Positions 44,500 through 53,038 of a stretch of 64,000 nt of DNA are shown piece by piece. The notes under the pieces were generated by a model. The model was given only the letters and a program-made list of their open reading frames with translations. It did not search any database and was not told the origin of the DNA. Position numbers and translations under genes: made by a program. Within the stretch, counting starts at the first letter, position 1. Every line of letters begins with the position of its first letter. This DNA is from Bacillota bacterium (GTDB lineage Bacteria; Bacillota; Clostridia; Acetivibrionales; DSM-1351): contig JAEWMS010000028.1 of assembly GCA_023393115.1 (NCBI GenBank), positions 30,860 to 94,859 on the forward strand, given 5' to 3'.

Positions 44500-45387
44500 T
44501 TATACACATTTGCTGTGCAGCAGTGTACTCAAAGTCTGAGCATACTCACCAGCTTGGTAAATCTTATTCAGATCTATGCCTGTCTCTATTCCCATTCTGT
44601 GGAACATTTCTACCAGTATTTCGGTCTGACAATTTCCCTTGGCACCCGGCGCATAAGGACAGCCTCCCAGGCCTCCGGCCGCACCGTCAAATATTCTTAT
44701 ACCGGCCTCAAAGGATGCCAGGTTATTGGCAAATTCCAGGCCATGATATTTATGATAATGAACAGCCAGCTTTGCTCTGGTAAGTTTTTCGTTTATCATC
44801 TTCGGAATTTCATAGGCTGAGACAGGATTAGCCATTCCGGTTGTATCTCCAAGTGAAATTTCATATGAACCGTATTCTTCAAGTTTCAGCGCTATTTCGA
44901 GAGCTCTTTTGGGACTCATTTCCCCTTCAATCGGGCATCCGAATACCGTAGCTATATATGAGCGAACCTTAACTCCATTTTTAGCAGCAACCTTGTTAAT
45001 TTGTTCAATTTCTTTAAGTGAATCATCAGTGCACATATTCAGATTCTTTTTGTTGTGGCTTTCACTGGTACTCATGATGGTGACTACTTCCTTTAAACCA
45101 CATTCCATAGCTAATTCAAGCCCTTTTAAGTTGGGAATCAATGCGTTATATGTAACACCGTCTTTTTTACTTATTCCTGCCAGAACTTCTTTACTGTCGG
45201 CCATTTGCGGTACCCACTTCGGATGTACAAAGGAAGTGACCTCTATCCTTTTACACCCCGCATCTGTTAATCTGTTTACCAGCTCAATTTTTTTCTCAGT
45301 CGGTATAAATACAGGTTCAGGCTGTAAGCCGTCACGAGGACCTACTTCGAAAATGCTGACCTCTTTACAGTTATGATTTGATATCAT
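44500..45387 (-). CDS. HMG-CoA lyase family protein
   Basis: 295 aa of the DRE-TIM metallolyase superfamily. It has Arg18-Asp19 in VGPRDGLQ, the metal-binding HYH at 209-211, and the HMG-CoA lyase cysteine signature GLGGCPYAPGAKGN (Cys242). HMG-CoA lyase cleaves HMG-CoA to acetyl-CoA and acetoacetate; some relatives act on other 3-hydroxy-3-substituted acyl-CoAs. It is flanked by a zinc dehydrogenase (18 nt) and HMG-CoA reductase (22 nt), so the three are surely co-transcribed. Confidence 0.92.
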   Translation of the reverse strand: MISNHNCKEVSIFEVGPRDGLQPEPVFIPTEKKIELVNRLTDAGCKRIEVTSFVHPKWVPQMADSKEVLAGISKKDGVTYNALIPNLKGLELAMECGLKEVVTIMSTSESHNKKNLNMCTDDSLKEIEQINKVAAKNGVKVRSYIATVFGCPIEGEMSPKRALEIALKLEEYGSYEISLGDTTGMANPVSAYEIPKMINEKLTRAKLAVHYHKYHGLEFANNLASFEAGIRIFDGAAGGLGGCPYAPGAKGNCQTEILVEMFHRMGIETGIDLNKIYQAGEYAQTLSTLLHSKCV

Positions 45388-45404
45388 CTTTACACCTTCT
45401 TTTT

Positions 45405-46445
45405 CTATTTTGAAAGCTCAAAAATTATTCTTCCGGTTACTTTTCTGAAATCTGCTATAGCCTGCTCAAAATTCTCAAGCTCGGTTATCTCCCCAACATA
45501 GTTGTCCAACCTTATCCTGCCGGTATTCAAAACCGACAGTACTGTCTCCCAGGTTTCGAACATTCTCCTGCCGAATATCCCGGTAACATTCAGTTCCTTG
45601 TATACAACACCATACATATAATTGTTAAAGGTCAGCGGTTTTGGCACCATTCCCACATGAACGAGAGTTCCTGCCACCTTTAATGCCTCAACGCTTTTAT
45701 TTATTACTTCCTCATTTCCGGTCATATCTATGATTGAAGATACACCGACCCCATTTGTTTCCCTCATTATAACTTCCACAAAATCTTCTCTCGAGCCATT
45801 AATTGTCACATCTGCTCCAAGCCGTTTACCCTCCGCCACTCGCAGCTCATTGTTACCCATAACAAAAATTTTTGTACTACCTAAAAACTTTGCAAGTTCA
45901 ACAGTCATCAGTCCGATGGTGCCCATACCGAGAATAGCTATGCTGTTGCCGGAGGGATTAGCTTTGGAAAGGGCGTGCATAGCTGTTGCAAAGGGTTCAA
46001 GCAGTGCTCCTTGTCTGTATGAAATGGAATCCGGTATCTTAACTGCAGCAATTTCAGGAATTTTTATGTATTCTGCAAAACACCCGTTAAAGCTTCTTCC
46101 TATTACACCCATGTTGTTTCTGCAGATATGCTGGTTGCCCGTCCTGCAGGTATTGCAGTAACCACATGGAATATGTGTTTCACCGGCAACCCTGTCCCCA
46201 ACTCTGATACTCTTTACATCTTCACCTACTTCTACCACAATTCCTGAAAATTCATGCCCCATGGTGAATGGCAGCTTGTAATGTGCATTCTGAACCAATT
46301 GTGTCCATTCATATACATCCACATCAGACCTGCACAGGGCAGCATCCTTTACCTGGACAAGAACCTCGTTTCTCCCGATCCGGGGAATTTCCAGCTCCAC
46401 TAGCTGTGCTCCGACCTCTCCGACTGTTTTTTGTATAGCTTTCAT
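45405..46445 (-). CDS. Zinc-dependent medium-chain alcohol dehydrogenase
   Basis: 346 aa. Catalytic zinc ligands Cys38 (AALCRSD), His64-Glu65 (GHE); structural zinc site CGYCNTCRTGNQHIC; NAD(P) motif AILGMGTIGLMTVELAKFLG near 170-190. Resembles sorbitol/threonine/galactitol dehydrogenases; the substrate is probably a polyol or hydroxyacid of the locus pathway. It starts after a hairpin behind the RraA-like gene. Confidence 0.9.
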   Translation of the reverse strand: MKAIQKTVGEVGAQLVELEIPRIGRNEVLVQVKDAALCRSDVDVYEWTQLVQNAHYKLPFTMGHEFSGIVVEVGEDVKSIRVGDRVAGETHIPCGYCNTCRTGNQHICRNNMGVIGRSFNGCFAEYIKIPEIAAVKIPDSISYRQGALLEPFATAMHALSKANPSGNSIAILGMGTIGLMTVELAKFLGSTKIFVMGNNELRVAEGKRLGADVTINGSREDFVEVIMRETNGVGVSSIIDMTGNEEVINKSVEALKVAGTLVHVGMVPKPLTFNNYMYGVVYKELNVTGIFGRRMFETWETVLSVLNTGRIRLDNYVGEITELENFEQAIADFRKVTGRIIFELSK

Positions 46446-46469
46446 AGAACCCTCCCCTTCTAGAGTTTA

Positions 46470-46505
46470 ACAGAAGATTCTCCCCAATTCAGGAGAACCT
46501 TCTGT
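46470..46505 (-). terminator. Stable hairpin between the RraA-like and dehydrogenase genes
   Basis: ACAGAAGATTCTCC (46470-46483) pairs with GGAGAACCTTCTGT (46492-46505) apart from a 2-nt internal mismatch; 8-nt loop, 15 nt behind the RraA-like stop. The tail is TTAAAC, not a T-run. It may set different mRNA levels for the two parts of the operon. Confidence 0.5.
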
Positions 46506-46520
46506 AAAATAATTTAACGG

Positions 46521-47225
46521 TTATTTATTTCTTTCAAGAGTAGCATCAGGTTGATAGCCTAATTTCTCATAGTGTGAAGACCTTGTAGCAATATCTTCTT
46601 CCAGCTGCAATCTGGCAAATTTAATAACATCTTCGGCAACTTCATATGGTATCACCAATACGCCGTCATCATCTGCACATATGACATCTCCCGGTTTAAC
46701 TGTTACTCCGGCACAATGAACCGGTATATTTCTGGCACCGCCGCGGACACGCCCGTATACATGGTTGTATGTCCTCTGAGTGCAGAATACGTTTGCATTT
46801 TCCAGATTAGTTTCATATGAGTCTCTGCAGGCACCATCTATTACTGCACCTTCAATTCCTCTTATCATCATGTTCATCGCTATTTCCGAGCCCCATATTC
46901 CGCCTACAATACCTTCCATGTCAATAACTATAACAGTGTCCTTCGCAGTTTCGGGCGTAATATCGTTAACAAAGGAATATATGTCTTCACATTCTCTGGT
47001 CAACTCCTCCTTGTATTCCGCAACAGTTTTGCACTGTTTATTTGGAGTCTGTTTTGGAAGCAGTTTTACCGTATATGCGAAACCTTTAAATTCCATTCCC
47101 GGTCTTATAGGTTTCATGTTCGGATTCATTGAACCCACATTTACCAGTCCAAGGGCATCCATAGCATCGGATAAATCCGCACACCTATACTTTCTTAATT
47201 CAGCTATCAGTTCAGTTCTTGTCAT
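46521..47225 (-). CDS. RraA-like aldolase/decarboxylase family protein
   Basis: 234 aa. The RraA/HMG-aldolase fold is indicated by GGIWGSEIAMNMMIRGIEGAVIDGACRD-type sequence (about 108-135), with Arg134 and Asp135 as the expected substrate and metal residues, and GDVICADDDGVLVIP. Catalytic members split 4-hydroxy-4-methyl-2-oxoglutarate or 4-carboxy-4-hydroxy-2-oxoadipate to pyruvate plus a keto acid, or decarboxylate oxaloacetate; others only bind RNase E. In this catabolic locus an aldolase role is the better guess. ATG 47225 has GGGG 8 nt upstream. Confidence 0.82.
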   Translation of the reverse strand: MTRTELIAELRKYRCADLSDAMDALGLVNVGSMNPNMKPIRPGMEFKGFAYTVKLLPKQTPNKQCKTVAEYKEELTRECEDIYSFVNDITPETAKDTVIVIDMEGIVGGIWGSEIAMNMMIRGIEGAVIDGACRDSYETNLENANVFCTQRTYNHVYGRVRGGARNIPVHCAGVTVKPGDVICADDDGVLVIPYEVAEDVIKFARLQLEEDIATRSSHYEKLGYQPDATLERNK

Positions 47226-47277
47226 AATTAAATCCCCTCTCAAATATTTTTTATTTTTTTTTACAGCTTATTTTAAA

Positions 47278-48156
47278 TTAATAAATACTTTCCTTGTACA
47301 TTATTTTTTTCATTCCCATTGTAAGCAACATGGCCATGACAAAAATCAATATTGCTATGACATTTCCATATCCGATATTAAAGTTCTGGAATGAACTCAC
47401 AAAGAGATGAAGCGGAAGCAGCTCGGTGGAGTGATTAGGACCTCCACCGGTCATTACGTAAACAAGATCGAAGGAACGCAACGCTCCTACAGTCTGCAAG
47501 ATAATTACCATTTTTATAATATCCCAGGACAAGGGAATAACCATGTGATAAATCATTTTCATACCGCTGGCCCCGTCTATAGTCGCACTTTCAATTACTT
47601 CGTGAGGCATGTTCATAAAGCCCGAATTGAACAAAATAACCTGAACACCGCATGAATTCCACGTCTGCGCTATTATCACCGCAATTAATGCTAAAGCCGG
47701 ACTGGATAAGGGCGGTATATAATTTTCAGCCTGTCCAATTGCTGCCATAAAAGGCTTTAACAAACCCATTCCCGGACTGTAAATATAATTCCATATAAAT
47801 CCTACTGCTACTGAAGGTAATACTGTCGGTACAAAAAATACCACCTTATAGAAGCGATAGCCTCTCATTTGAAGGTAAACCATATACCCTAGTGCGAATC
47901 CGAGAATAACCTGCAATAATGTAGTTGATACCATGAATATCAGGGAATTGCCCATCGACTTCCAAAATAGCTGAGATGAAAAAACCGACTTGTAATTTTC
48001 CAGACCCACAAATCTGCTTGATGCCAAGGTATCCCATCTAAATGTGCTGAGAACCACTGATTGTCCGATAGGATACAAAACCAGATATATGTAAATCAAT
48101 GACCCCGGTATTAGAAATGCTAAAACTACCCAAATGTTTTTTTTAGTTATATTCAT
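47278..48156 (-). CDS. Sugar ABC transporter permease (MalF-like)
   Basis: About 292 aa with six predicted membrane helices and the EAA loop (IESATIDGASGMKMIYHMVIPLSW, about 195-215). Of the carbohydrate-uptake-1 permease family. ATG 48156 has GGAGG 5 nt upstream; a GTG at 48168 overlaps the site. It pairs with the MalG-like permease and the lipoprotein upstream. No ATPase is encoded nearby, as is common when a shared MsmX-type ATPase serves several systems. Confidence 0.93.
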   Translation of the reverse strand: MNITKKNIWVVLAFLIPGSLIYIYLVLYPIGQSVVLSTFRWDTLASSRFVGLENYKSVFSSQLFWKSMGNSLIFMVSTTLLQVILGFALGYMVYLQMRGYRFYKVVFFVPTVLPSVAVGFIWNYIYSPGMGLLKPFMAAIGQAENYIPPLSSPALALIAVIIAQTWNSCGVQVILFNSGFMNMPHEVIESATIDGASGMKMIYHMVIPLSWDIIKMVIILQTVGALRSFDLVYVMTGGGPNHSTELLPLHLFVSSFQNFNIGYGNVIAILIFVMAMLLTMGMKKIMYKESIY

Positions 48157-48184
48157 ATAGACCTCCACTGCAAATCTGTATTAT

Positions 48185-49081
48185 CTATCCCTTTACAGCC
48201 CCTGCGATCATTCCTTTTTCGATGTTTTCCTGTGCAAATATATAGAATAGAATACTTGGGATTATAGCCATCATAATACCAGCAGCCAATTGAGTATATT
48301 CCGAGTTAAACTCCGTAATAAAACCGATAAGACCAATTGGTAAAGTTTTAAGCTCCGGCTTGTTTAACATAAGCATGGACACAAGAAGTTCATTCCAGCA
48401 GGCCAGAACTGCCAATACCGCTATAGTTACGATACCGTCCTTGGACAGAGGTACTATTATTTTGATAAATAGCTTCCATACAGAACAGCCGTCTATAAAT
48501 GCACATTCCTCCAGTTCCTTCGGTATGGAACTCATAAAGCTTTCTAATATAAATATGGAAATGGAAATACGAAATGCCCCGTAGATTAGACCTAAAACAC
48601 TTAGGTTGTTATACATCTCCCACTTTCCGACCATCATGTAAAGTGGAATAATAGCTGAGTGAATGGGAATCATCATTCCCGCAATAATGGTATAATAGAT
48701 GAATTTTTTTGCCTTGAAATTGTACCTAGCTAGAATAAAGGAAATAGGTGTAGTTGTAATTATTGTAATTATCACTGTTAAAAAGGTTACATAAATACTG
48801 TTCAGCATATATGTATCAATTTTTGAGCCTTTCCATGCTTTAATATAGTTTGAAAATACCCATTCCTTGGGTGGCCCCCATGTATTCATAGTTAAATCGG
48901 CTTGTGTTTTCATCGAAGAGAAAAACAACCACACCAAAGGAAGTAAAATGATCAAAGCGAAAATAGTCATAAATGCATAAATCAATCTCTTTGTAGCTTT
49001 ACTGCCTACTTCTAACTGAGGGTTCGGCGCCAGCGACTCTGCGTTACTTCTTTTCTTAGACAATCGGTTAAAAATCCCCAT
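48185..49081 (-). CDS. Sugar ABC transporter permease (MalG-like)
   Basis: 298 aa, six membrane helices, EAA loop ELEECAFIDGCSVWKLFIKIIVPLSK, C-terminal FAQENIEKGMIAGAVKG typical of MalG-type permeases. ATG 49081 has GGGGGAGG upstream. Second gene of the ABC set. Confidence 0.94.
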   Translation of the reverse strand: MGIFNRLSKKRSNAESLAPNPQLEVGSKATKRLIYAFMTIFALIILLPLVWLFFSSMKTQADLTMNTWGPPKEWVFSNYIKAWKGSKIDTYMLNSIYVTFLTVIITIITTTPISFILARYNFKAKKFIYYTIIAGMMIPIHSAIIPLYMMVGKWEMYNNLSVLGLIYGAFRISISIFILESFMSSIPKELEECAFIDGCSVWKLFIKIIVPLSKDGIVTIAVLAVLACWNELLVSMLMLNKPELKTLPIGLIGFITEFNSEYTQLAAGIMMAIIPSILFYIFAQENIEKGMIAGAVKG

Positions 49082-49164
49082 TTTTTCCTCCCCCACACGC
49101 CTGTAGTTCTCCGGTTTTACGGCATATCCGGTTAACCGGATATGCCTGTATAACCACGTGTATT

Positions 49165-50559
49165 CTATTTTCCTCTTGTATAGTCTTCAGCTGCTTTTTG
49201 AACTTCCGCAATAGCTTCCTGTACATCGAATTCCCCTGTAATCATTCCTGGCATTGCTGTCTGCTTGATGGCAAGATCCACTACAGGCGGCGCAATTGCA
49301 TCCATGGAAGGTATGTATGATGTTGCACCTCTGTATGCTTCTATCAGCTGATTCATAACCGGTGATACTTTTGTTTTATCGTAATCGGCATTTCCTGCAT
49401 AAACAAACCCGCCCTTTTCCATGATAGGCACATTGAATTCTGGGCTGACTATATCTTTTACAAGGTTAATACATGCTTCTTTTTTAGGGTCTGGTAATTC
49501 ATTTGCAACAAAGAAGCCGATTATGTTACCGCCCACATTTACTTTCGTATCACCATTTGGGCAGTCAGTAAATACAGGGAAGTTAACACGTGCAATCTTA
49601 TCCACAAATTCCTGTCCGCCTGCTGTTGCAAAGTTTCCTGGTTTCCAAGCTCCTTCGTAGTACATGGCAGCCTCACCTCTAGCGAACATTTGATCTGCTT
49701 CGGTTGCACTCATTCCAAGTACTCCCTTCGGATACGCACCTGCATCAATCATTTGCTTGAATTTATTCATGGCATCTGTAAATCCATACTTCGGATCCTT
49801 CCAGCCTGTCTTAGCATCCCCCAAGGTAAGAGCGTTGAAGTTTTCCAATCCTGCCGACCGAGCCAGCATTGCCGACGCCAACCAAGCAAATCTGCCGTCC
49901 TTGCCGCCTGTAACCAGCGGAGAGATTCCCTTTTCTTTTATTTTAGGTATGAGGGCAAGGAGCTCATCAAATGTTGCAGGCGGGTTCCAGCCATATTTTG
50001 TGAACATTTCAGTATTATAGTAAAGACCGTCAATTGAACCTTCCTGAGGCGCCATCATTATCTTACCGTCATCTGAGGAAGCAAAATTCAACGATACTTC
50101 ACTGAACCACTGCTTGAATTCAGGATGTTTAGGATCATTGTATACAGGAGCCCAGTCAATTATTTTGTCGTCCTTTATGAATTCACGGGCGTAACTCAGA
50201 ATACACCAGGAAACGTCAGCCGGAGTGCCTGCTGCCATCTCAACTGTCAGTTTTGTTCTGAGATCGGCACTTGGCAAAGCATCATGAGTAATTTTGACAT
50301 TGGGCTTTTCCTTCTTATAAGTCTCCAAAAGTTGTTCTATTGACTCGTATGCAACCGAGCCTGCAGTCCATGATGTCATCAACCTGATTTCAACCGGTTC
50401 ATCATTAGCTTGAGATACCGTATTGGATGTTGTCCCTGAGGATACGGCGGCGGAATTCGAACTGCTGTCCTTGCTTGAACCGCATCCGGCAAAAGTTGTT
50501 GACATCATTGCAGTAACCATAACAATAGCTAGTACTTTCTTTAAATTTGCGCTTATCAT
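49165..50559 (-). CDS. Extracellular solute-binding lipoprotein (sugar ABC transporter)
   Basis: 464 aa. Signal peptide with lipobox TTFAGC (Cys26), a Ser/Asn-rich linker to about residue 50, then a family 1 binding protein fold (VEIRLMTSWTAG..., DGLYYNTEMFTKYGW, MYYEGAWKPGNF). It should bind an oligosaccharide or glycoside at the cell surface and pass it to the two permeases encoded next. Anchoring depends on Lgt, also encoded in the window. Confidence 0.94.
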   Translation of the reverse strand: MISANLKKVLAIVMVTAMMSTTFAGCGSSKDSSSNSAAVSSGTTSNTVSQANDEPVEIRLMTSWTAGSVAYESIEQLLETYKKEKPNVKITHDALPSADLRTKLTVEMAAGTPADVSWCILSYAREFIKDDKIIDWAPVYNDPKHPEFKQWFSEVSLNFASSDDGKIMMAPQEGSIDGLYYNTEMFTKYGWNPPATFDELLALIPKIKEKGISPLVTGGKDGRFAWLASAMLARSAGLENFNALTLGDAKTGWKDPKYGFTDAMNKFKQMIDAGAYPKGVLGMSATEADQMFARGEAAMYYEGAWKPGNFATAGGQEFVDKIARVNFPVFTDCPNGDTKVNVGGNIIGFFVANELPDPKKEACINLVKDIVSPEFNVPIMEKGGFVYAGNADYDKTKVSPVMNQLIEAYRGATSYIPSMDAIAPPVVDLAIKQTAMPGMITGEFDVQEAIAEVQKAAEDYTRGK

Positions 50560-50613
50560 ATTTCCCCTCCTGAAAAATTTTAATATTCAAATCCATGATG
50601 GACTAAATACCGG

Positions 50614-51042
50614 TTACTTCTGGGTAAGAATTGCTATATTATCCTGATCCTTTACTCTAAGAAGATTTAATCCCTCAACCTCCAGCAGAGAAATTTCAAC
50701 CAGATACAGCACCTCGGTGCCATGTTCCAGATGTCCTGTGTATGATTTCTCCAAATCCGAGACAACCATATGGAAATGCGGATGACCGTCAACAACTAAG
50801 CCTTGCAGAGATGCAAGTTCAAGGGGCTTCTCAATTGTTACGAACTCGTCAACCGGTTCTCTATCCATCCCGGTAACCCTGTGGAAAACCGCTTTTTTCA
50901 AGGAACCGATGGCTCCGGTTATTATTACGTTTTTAATACCGGCAGCAGCAAGTTCCCGTTCAATACTTTCCAGCAGCAGCTCCCCTCTTTTGAGATTTAT
51001 TACAATCACCCGGCCTGTACCTTCACCAATAAACCTCACCAT
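50614..51042 (-). CDS. PPC/DUF296 domain protein
   Basis: 142 aa covering one PPC (DUF296) domain: SIERELAAAGIKNVIITGAIGS, and the His-rich GHPHFHMVVSD...GHLEHGTEV, where histidines are positioned as in bacterial PPC proteins that bind a metal ion. It has no AT-hook, unlike the plant proteins. Role unknown; it heads the ABC/catabolic operon, so a small-molecule or metal-linked accessory function in the pathway is possible. GGGAGGTG precedes the ATG. Confidence 0.8.
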   Translation of the reverse strand: MVRFIGEGTGRVIVINLKRGELLLESIERELAAAGIKNVIITGAIGSLKKAVFHRVTGMDREPVDEFVTIEKPLELASLQGLVVDGHPHFHMVVSDLEKSYTGHLEHGTEVLYLVEISLLEVEGLNLLRVKDQDNIAILTQK

Positions 51043-51340
51043 TATTCGTTCACCTCCCTTATTGTTAGAATTTTATTCAGATTTATCTGTCTTATAAAGT
51101 TGATAAAAATTTGAACTTCTTAATATATCTTTGCTTTCCATGGTTAAATTATAAGAAAAAAACAGAATCACTTAAATGGACTCTGTTCATAATTTATTAA
51201 CTATTTTATGATGTTTCAGGTTTTGGTTTCGAACATCTTCTCTCTTTCCTTTTTCAATATGACTTATTTTAAGAATTTCTTAACTATTTTTATATACATG
51301 TATTTATTTTAATATTAAGTCAACGGTAAAGGTAATTATA
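51043..51340. other. Intergenic region between YesN-type regulator and PPC gene
   Basis: 298 nt. It holds the terminator of the regulator pair (51154-51187) and presumably the regulated promoter of the 50.6-39.9 kb operon. I see a TATAAT within the terminator tail but no good -35, as expected for an activator-dependent promoter. Confidence 0.45.
51154..51187 (-). terminator. Terminator of the yesM/yesN-like pair
   Basis: AACAGAATC (51161-51169) pairs with GACTCTGTT (51179-51187, one G-T pair), 9-nt loop; minus-strand tail TTTTTTTCTT. About 155 nt behind the regulator stop. Confidence 0.7.
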
Positions 51341-52972
51341 TCAACTATCACTTACTGTATTTTTTAAGAATTCAGTTGGTGAGCACCCAGTTATTTTTTT
51401 AAATATTTTACTAAAATAACATGCATTTTCATATCCCAGTAAATAAGATATTTCATAAATCTTACGCTGTCCATCCTTTAGCATCCTTTTTGCCTCATCT
51501 ATTTTCACTTTGTTAACATAATCGGTGAAGCACATTCCTGTATATTTGGTAAAGATGCTGCTTAAGTAGCCGGCACTGATGTTCAGGCTGTCAGCCACCT
51601 CCTTCAGCTTGGGCGTACCCATACAATTATTAATAATGTATTTCTTAGCTCCCCAAACCAGGTTATGCTTTTCATCGTCATGTTTTTTTCTCAGAAAATT
51701 AATCATTCTATTCCTATAATTTTCAACAAATTCCACAATCTCCCTGAGTGTTTGAAGCTTGTAAACCGTTTCAACTGCGGGGTTATCTTCATACTGAGCC
51801 TTATTGTCGATTTGCCACTCCTCATCCATGTGTATATCACATAAACAGAAGGTCTGGTTGCATAATTCATAAATTTCATTTTTAGACATATTTACGCTTT
51901 GAATATTATATATAATTGTACCAAAAATATTATTTATCAGCGTCACGTCATTAATTTCAATGGCTTTTGGCAAACTTTCCTTCAGATTGATCTGTTTGAT
52001 ACCGATGCATTCACTATTTTTCTCTAAGGCATCGTCAAAGAAAATAATGCTGCCATAGCCTCTGTAAAACAGGATATCCATTGCCTCTTTTGCCTGAGCC
52101 AGGGCTTGCGGAAGGTCTAAGTAACTGTCATATGAATCGCTGATGCTGATAGCTGCATCAATATTTACGTATTTTTTCAACATCTCCAGCATTGTACTTC
52201 CCATTATTTTGATTTGCTCGTTAATCTCCTGAGATTTTGCTGTCTCTTCAAGCGAAAAGACCATAACATAAGTACCAAAGGACAACTTTAAAAAGTAACA
52301 GTTAAAAAATTCGTTTCCAATTTCATTTAATATTTCAATAATCATAAAATCCAAGAGTTTTAAATCCTTTTGGTTGTACTTGCTTTCCGATAGATAAAGA
52401 TTTGTATTGACCAGACCAACTTTCAGCATTGCTTCATTTAATTCCAGTTTCATCGACGGAAGCTTGGAATCAATGTATTTTCTGTCCTCAAAGTTATTCT
52501 CAAGTATGCTTTTCAAAAATTCCTGACGCATGATGGAAGTACTCTGGGTATCGTACACTATGGGCATACTTTCGTTGTTTATTTTTTTATTGCTGGATAT
52601 TATTTTTTCTTTTACATTAATCAGCATCTCCTTCATGGACTCTTCACTTATATTCAGCTTTAAGATGTAGTCCCATGCCCCATACTTCATGGCCTGCTTT
52701 ACAAGATCAAATTCATTGTAACTGCTTAATATTATAAATGTAATATCGGGCTTACATTCTTTCGCCTTTCTCATCATATCTATTCCATTCATCTTCGGCA
52801 TAACTATATCTGTAATTACCAGATCAGGATTATACTCATTAATAAGTGACAGTCCATGCTCACCATTATTTCCCTCGGCAACGACTTTAAAGCCCAGCTC
52901 CCTCCAATTGACAAGAGAGTTTATCCCCACTTTTACAAGAGTTTCATCCTCTACCAATATTACTTTTAACAT
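51341..52972 (-). CDS. Response regulator, YesN-type (receiver plus AraC DNA-binding domain)
   Basis: 543 aa. Receiver domain at the N-terminus (ILVEDETLVKVGI; phospho-acceptor Asp55 in LVITDIVMPKMNG; ILSSYNEFD), a long middle segment, and a C-terminal AraC-type double helix-turn-helix (about 440-540, LKEVADSLNISAGYLSSIF and ISYLLGYENACYFSKIFKK). It pairs with the histidine kinase encoded 66 nt upstream. Such pairs in Firmicutes activate adjacent carbohydrate ABC operons. Confidence 0.93.
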   Translation of the reverse strand: MLKVILVEDETLVKVGINSLVNWRELGFKVVAEGNNGEHGLSLINEYNPDLVITDIVMPKMNGIDMMRKAKECKPDITFIILSSYNEFDLVKQAMKYGAWDYILKLNISEESMKEMLINVKEKIISSNKKINNESMPIVYDTQSTSIMRQEFLKSILENNFEDRKYIDSKLPSMKLELNEAMLKVGLVNTNLYLSESKYNQKDLKLLDFMIIEILNEIGNEFFNCYFLKLSFGTYVMVFSLEETAKSQEINEQIKIMGSTMLEMLKKYVNIDAAISISDSYDSYLDLPQALAQAKEAMDILFYRGYGSIIFFDDALEKNSECIGIKQINLKESLPKAIEINDVTLINNIFGTIIYNIQSVNMSKNEIYELCNQTFCLCDIHMDEEWQIDNKAQYEDNPAVETVYKLQTLREIVEFVENYRNRMINFLRKKHDDEKHNLVWGAKKYIINNCMGTPKLKEVADSLNISAGYLSSIFTKYTGMCFTDYVNKVKIDEAKRMLKDGQRKIYEISYLLGYENACYFSKIFKKITGCSPTEFLKNTVSDS

Positions 52973-53038
52973 GACTTTCCCCCTTTAAAGCTTTCCCCTA
53001 TCCCTAGCAAAGTTTATTAACAATCTGACTCAGGAATT

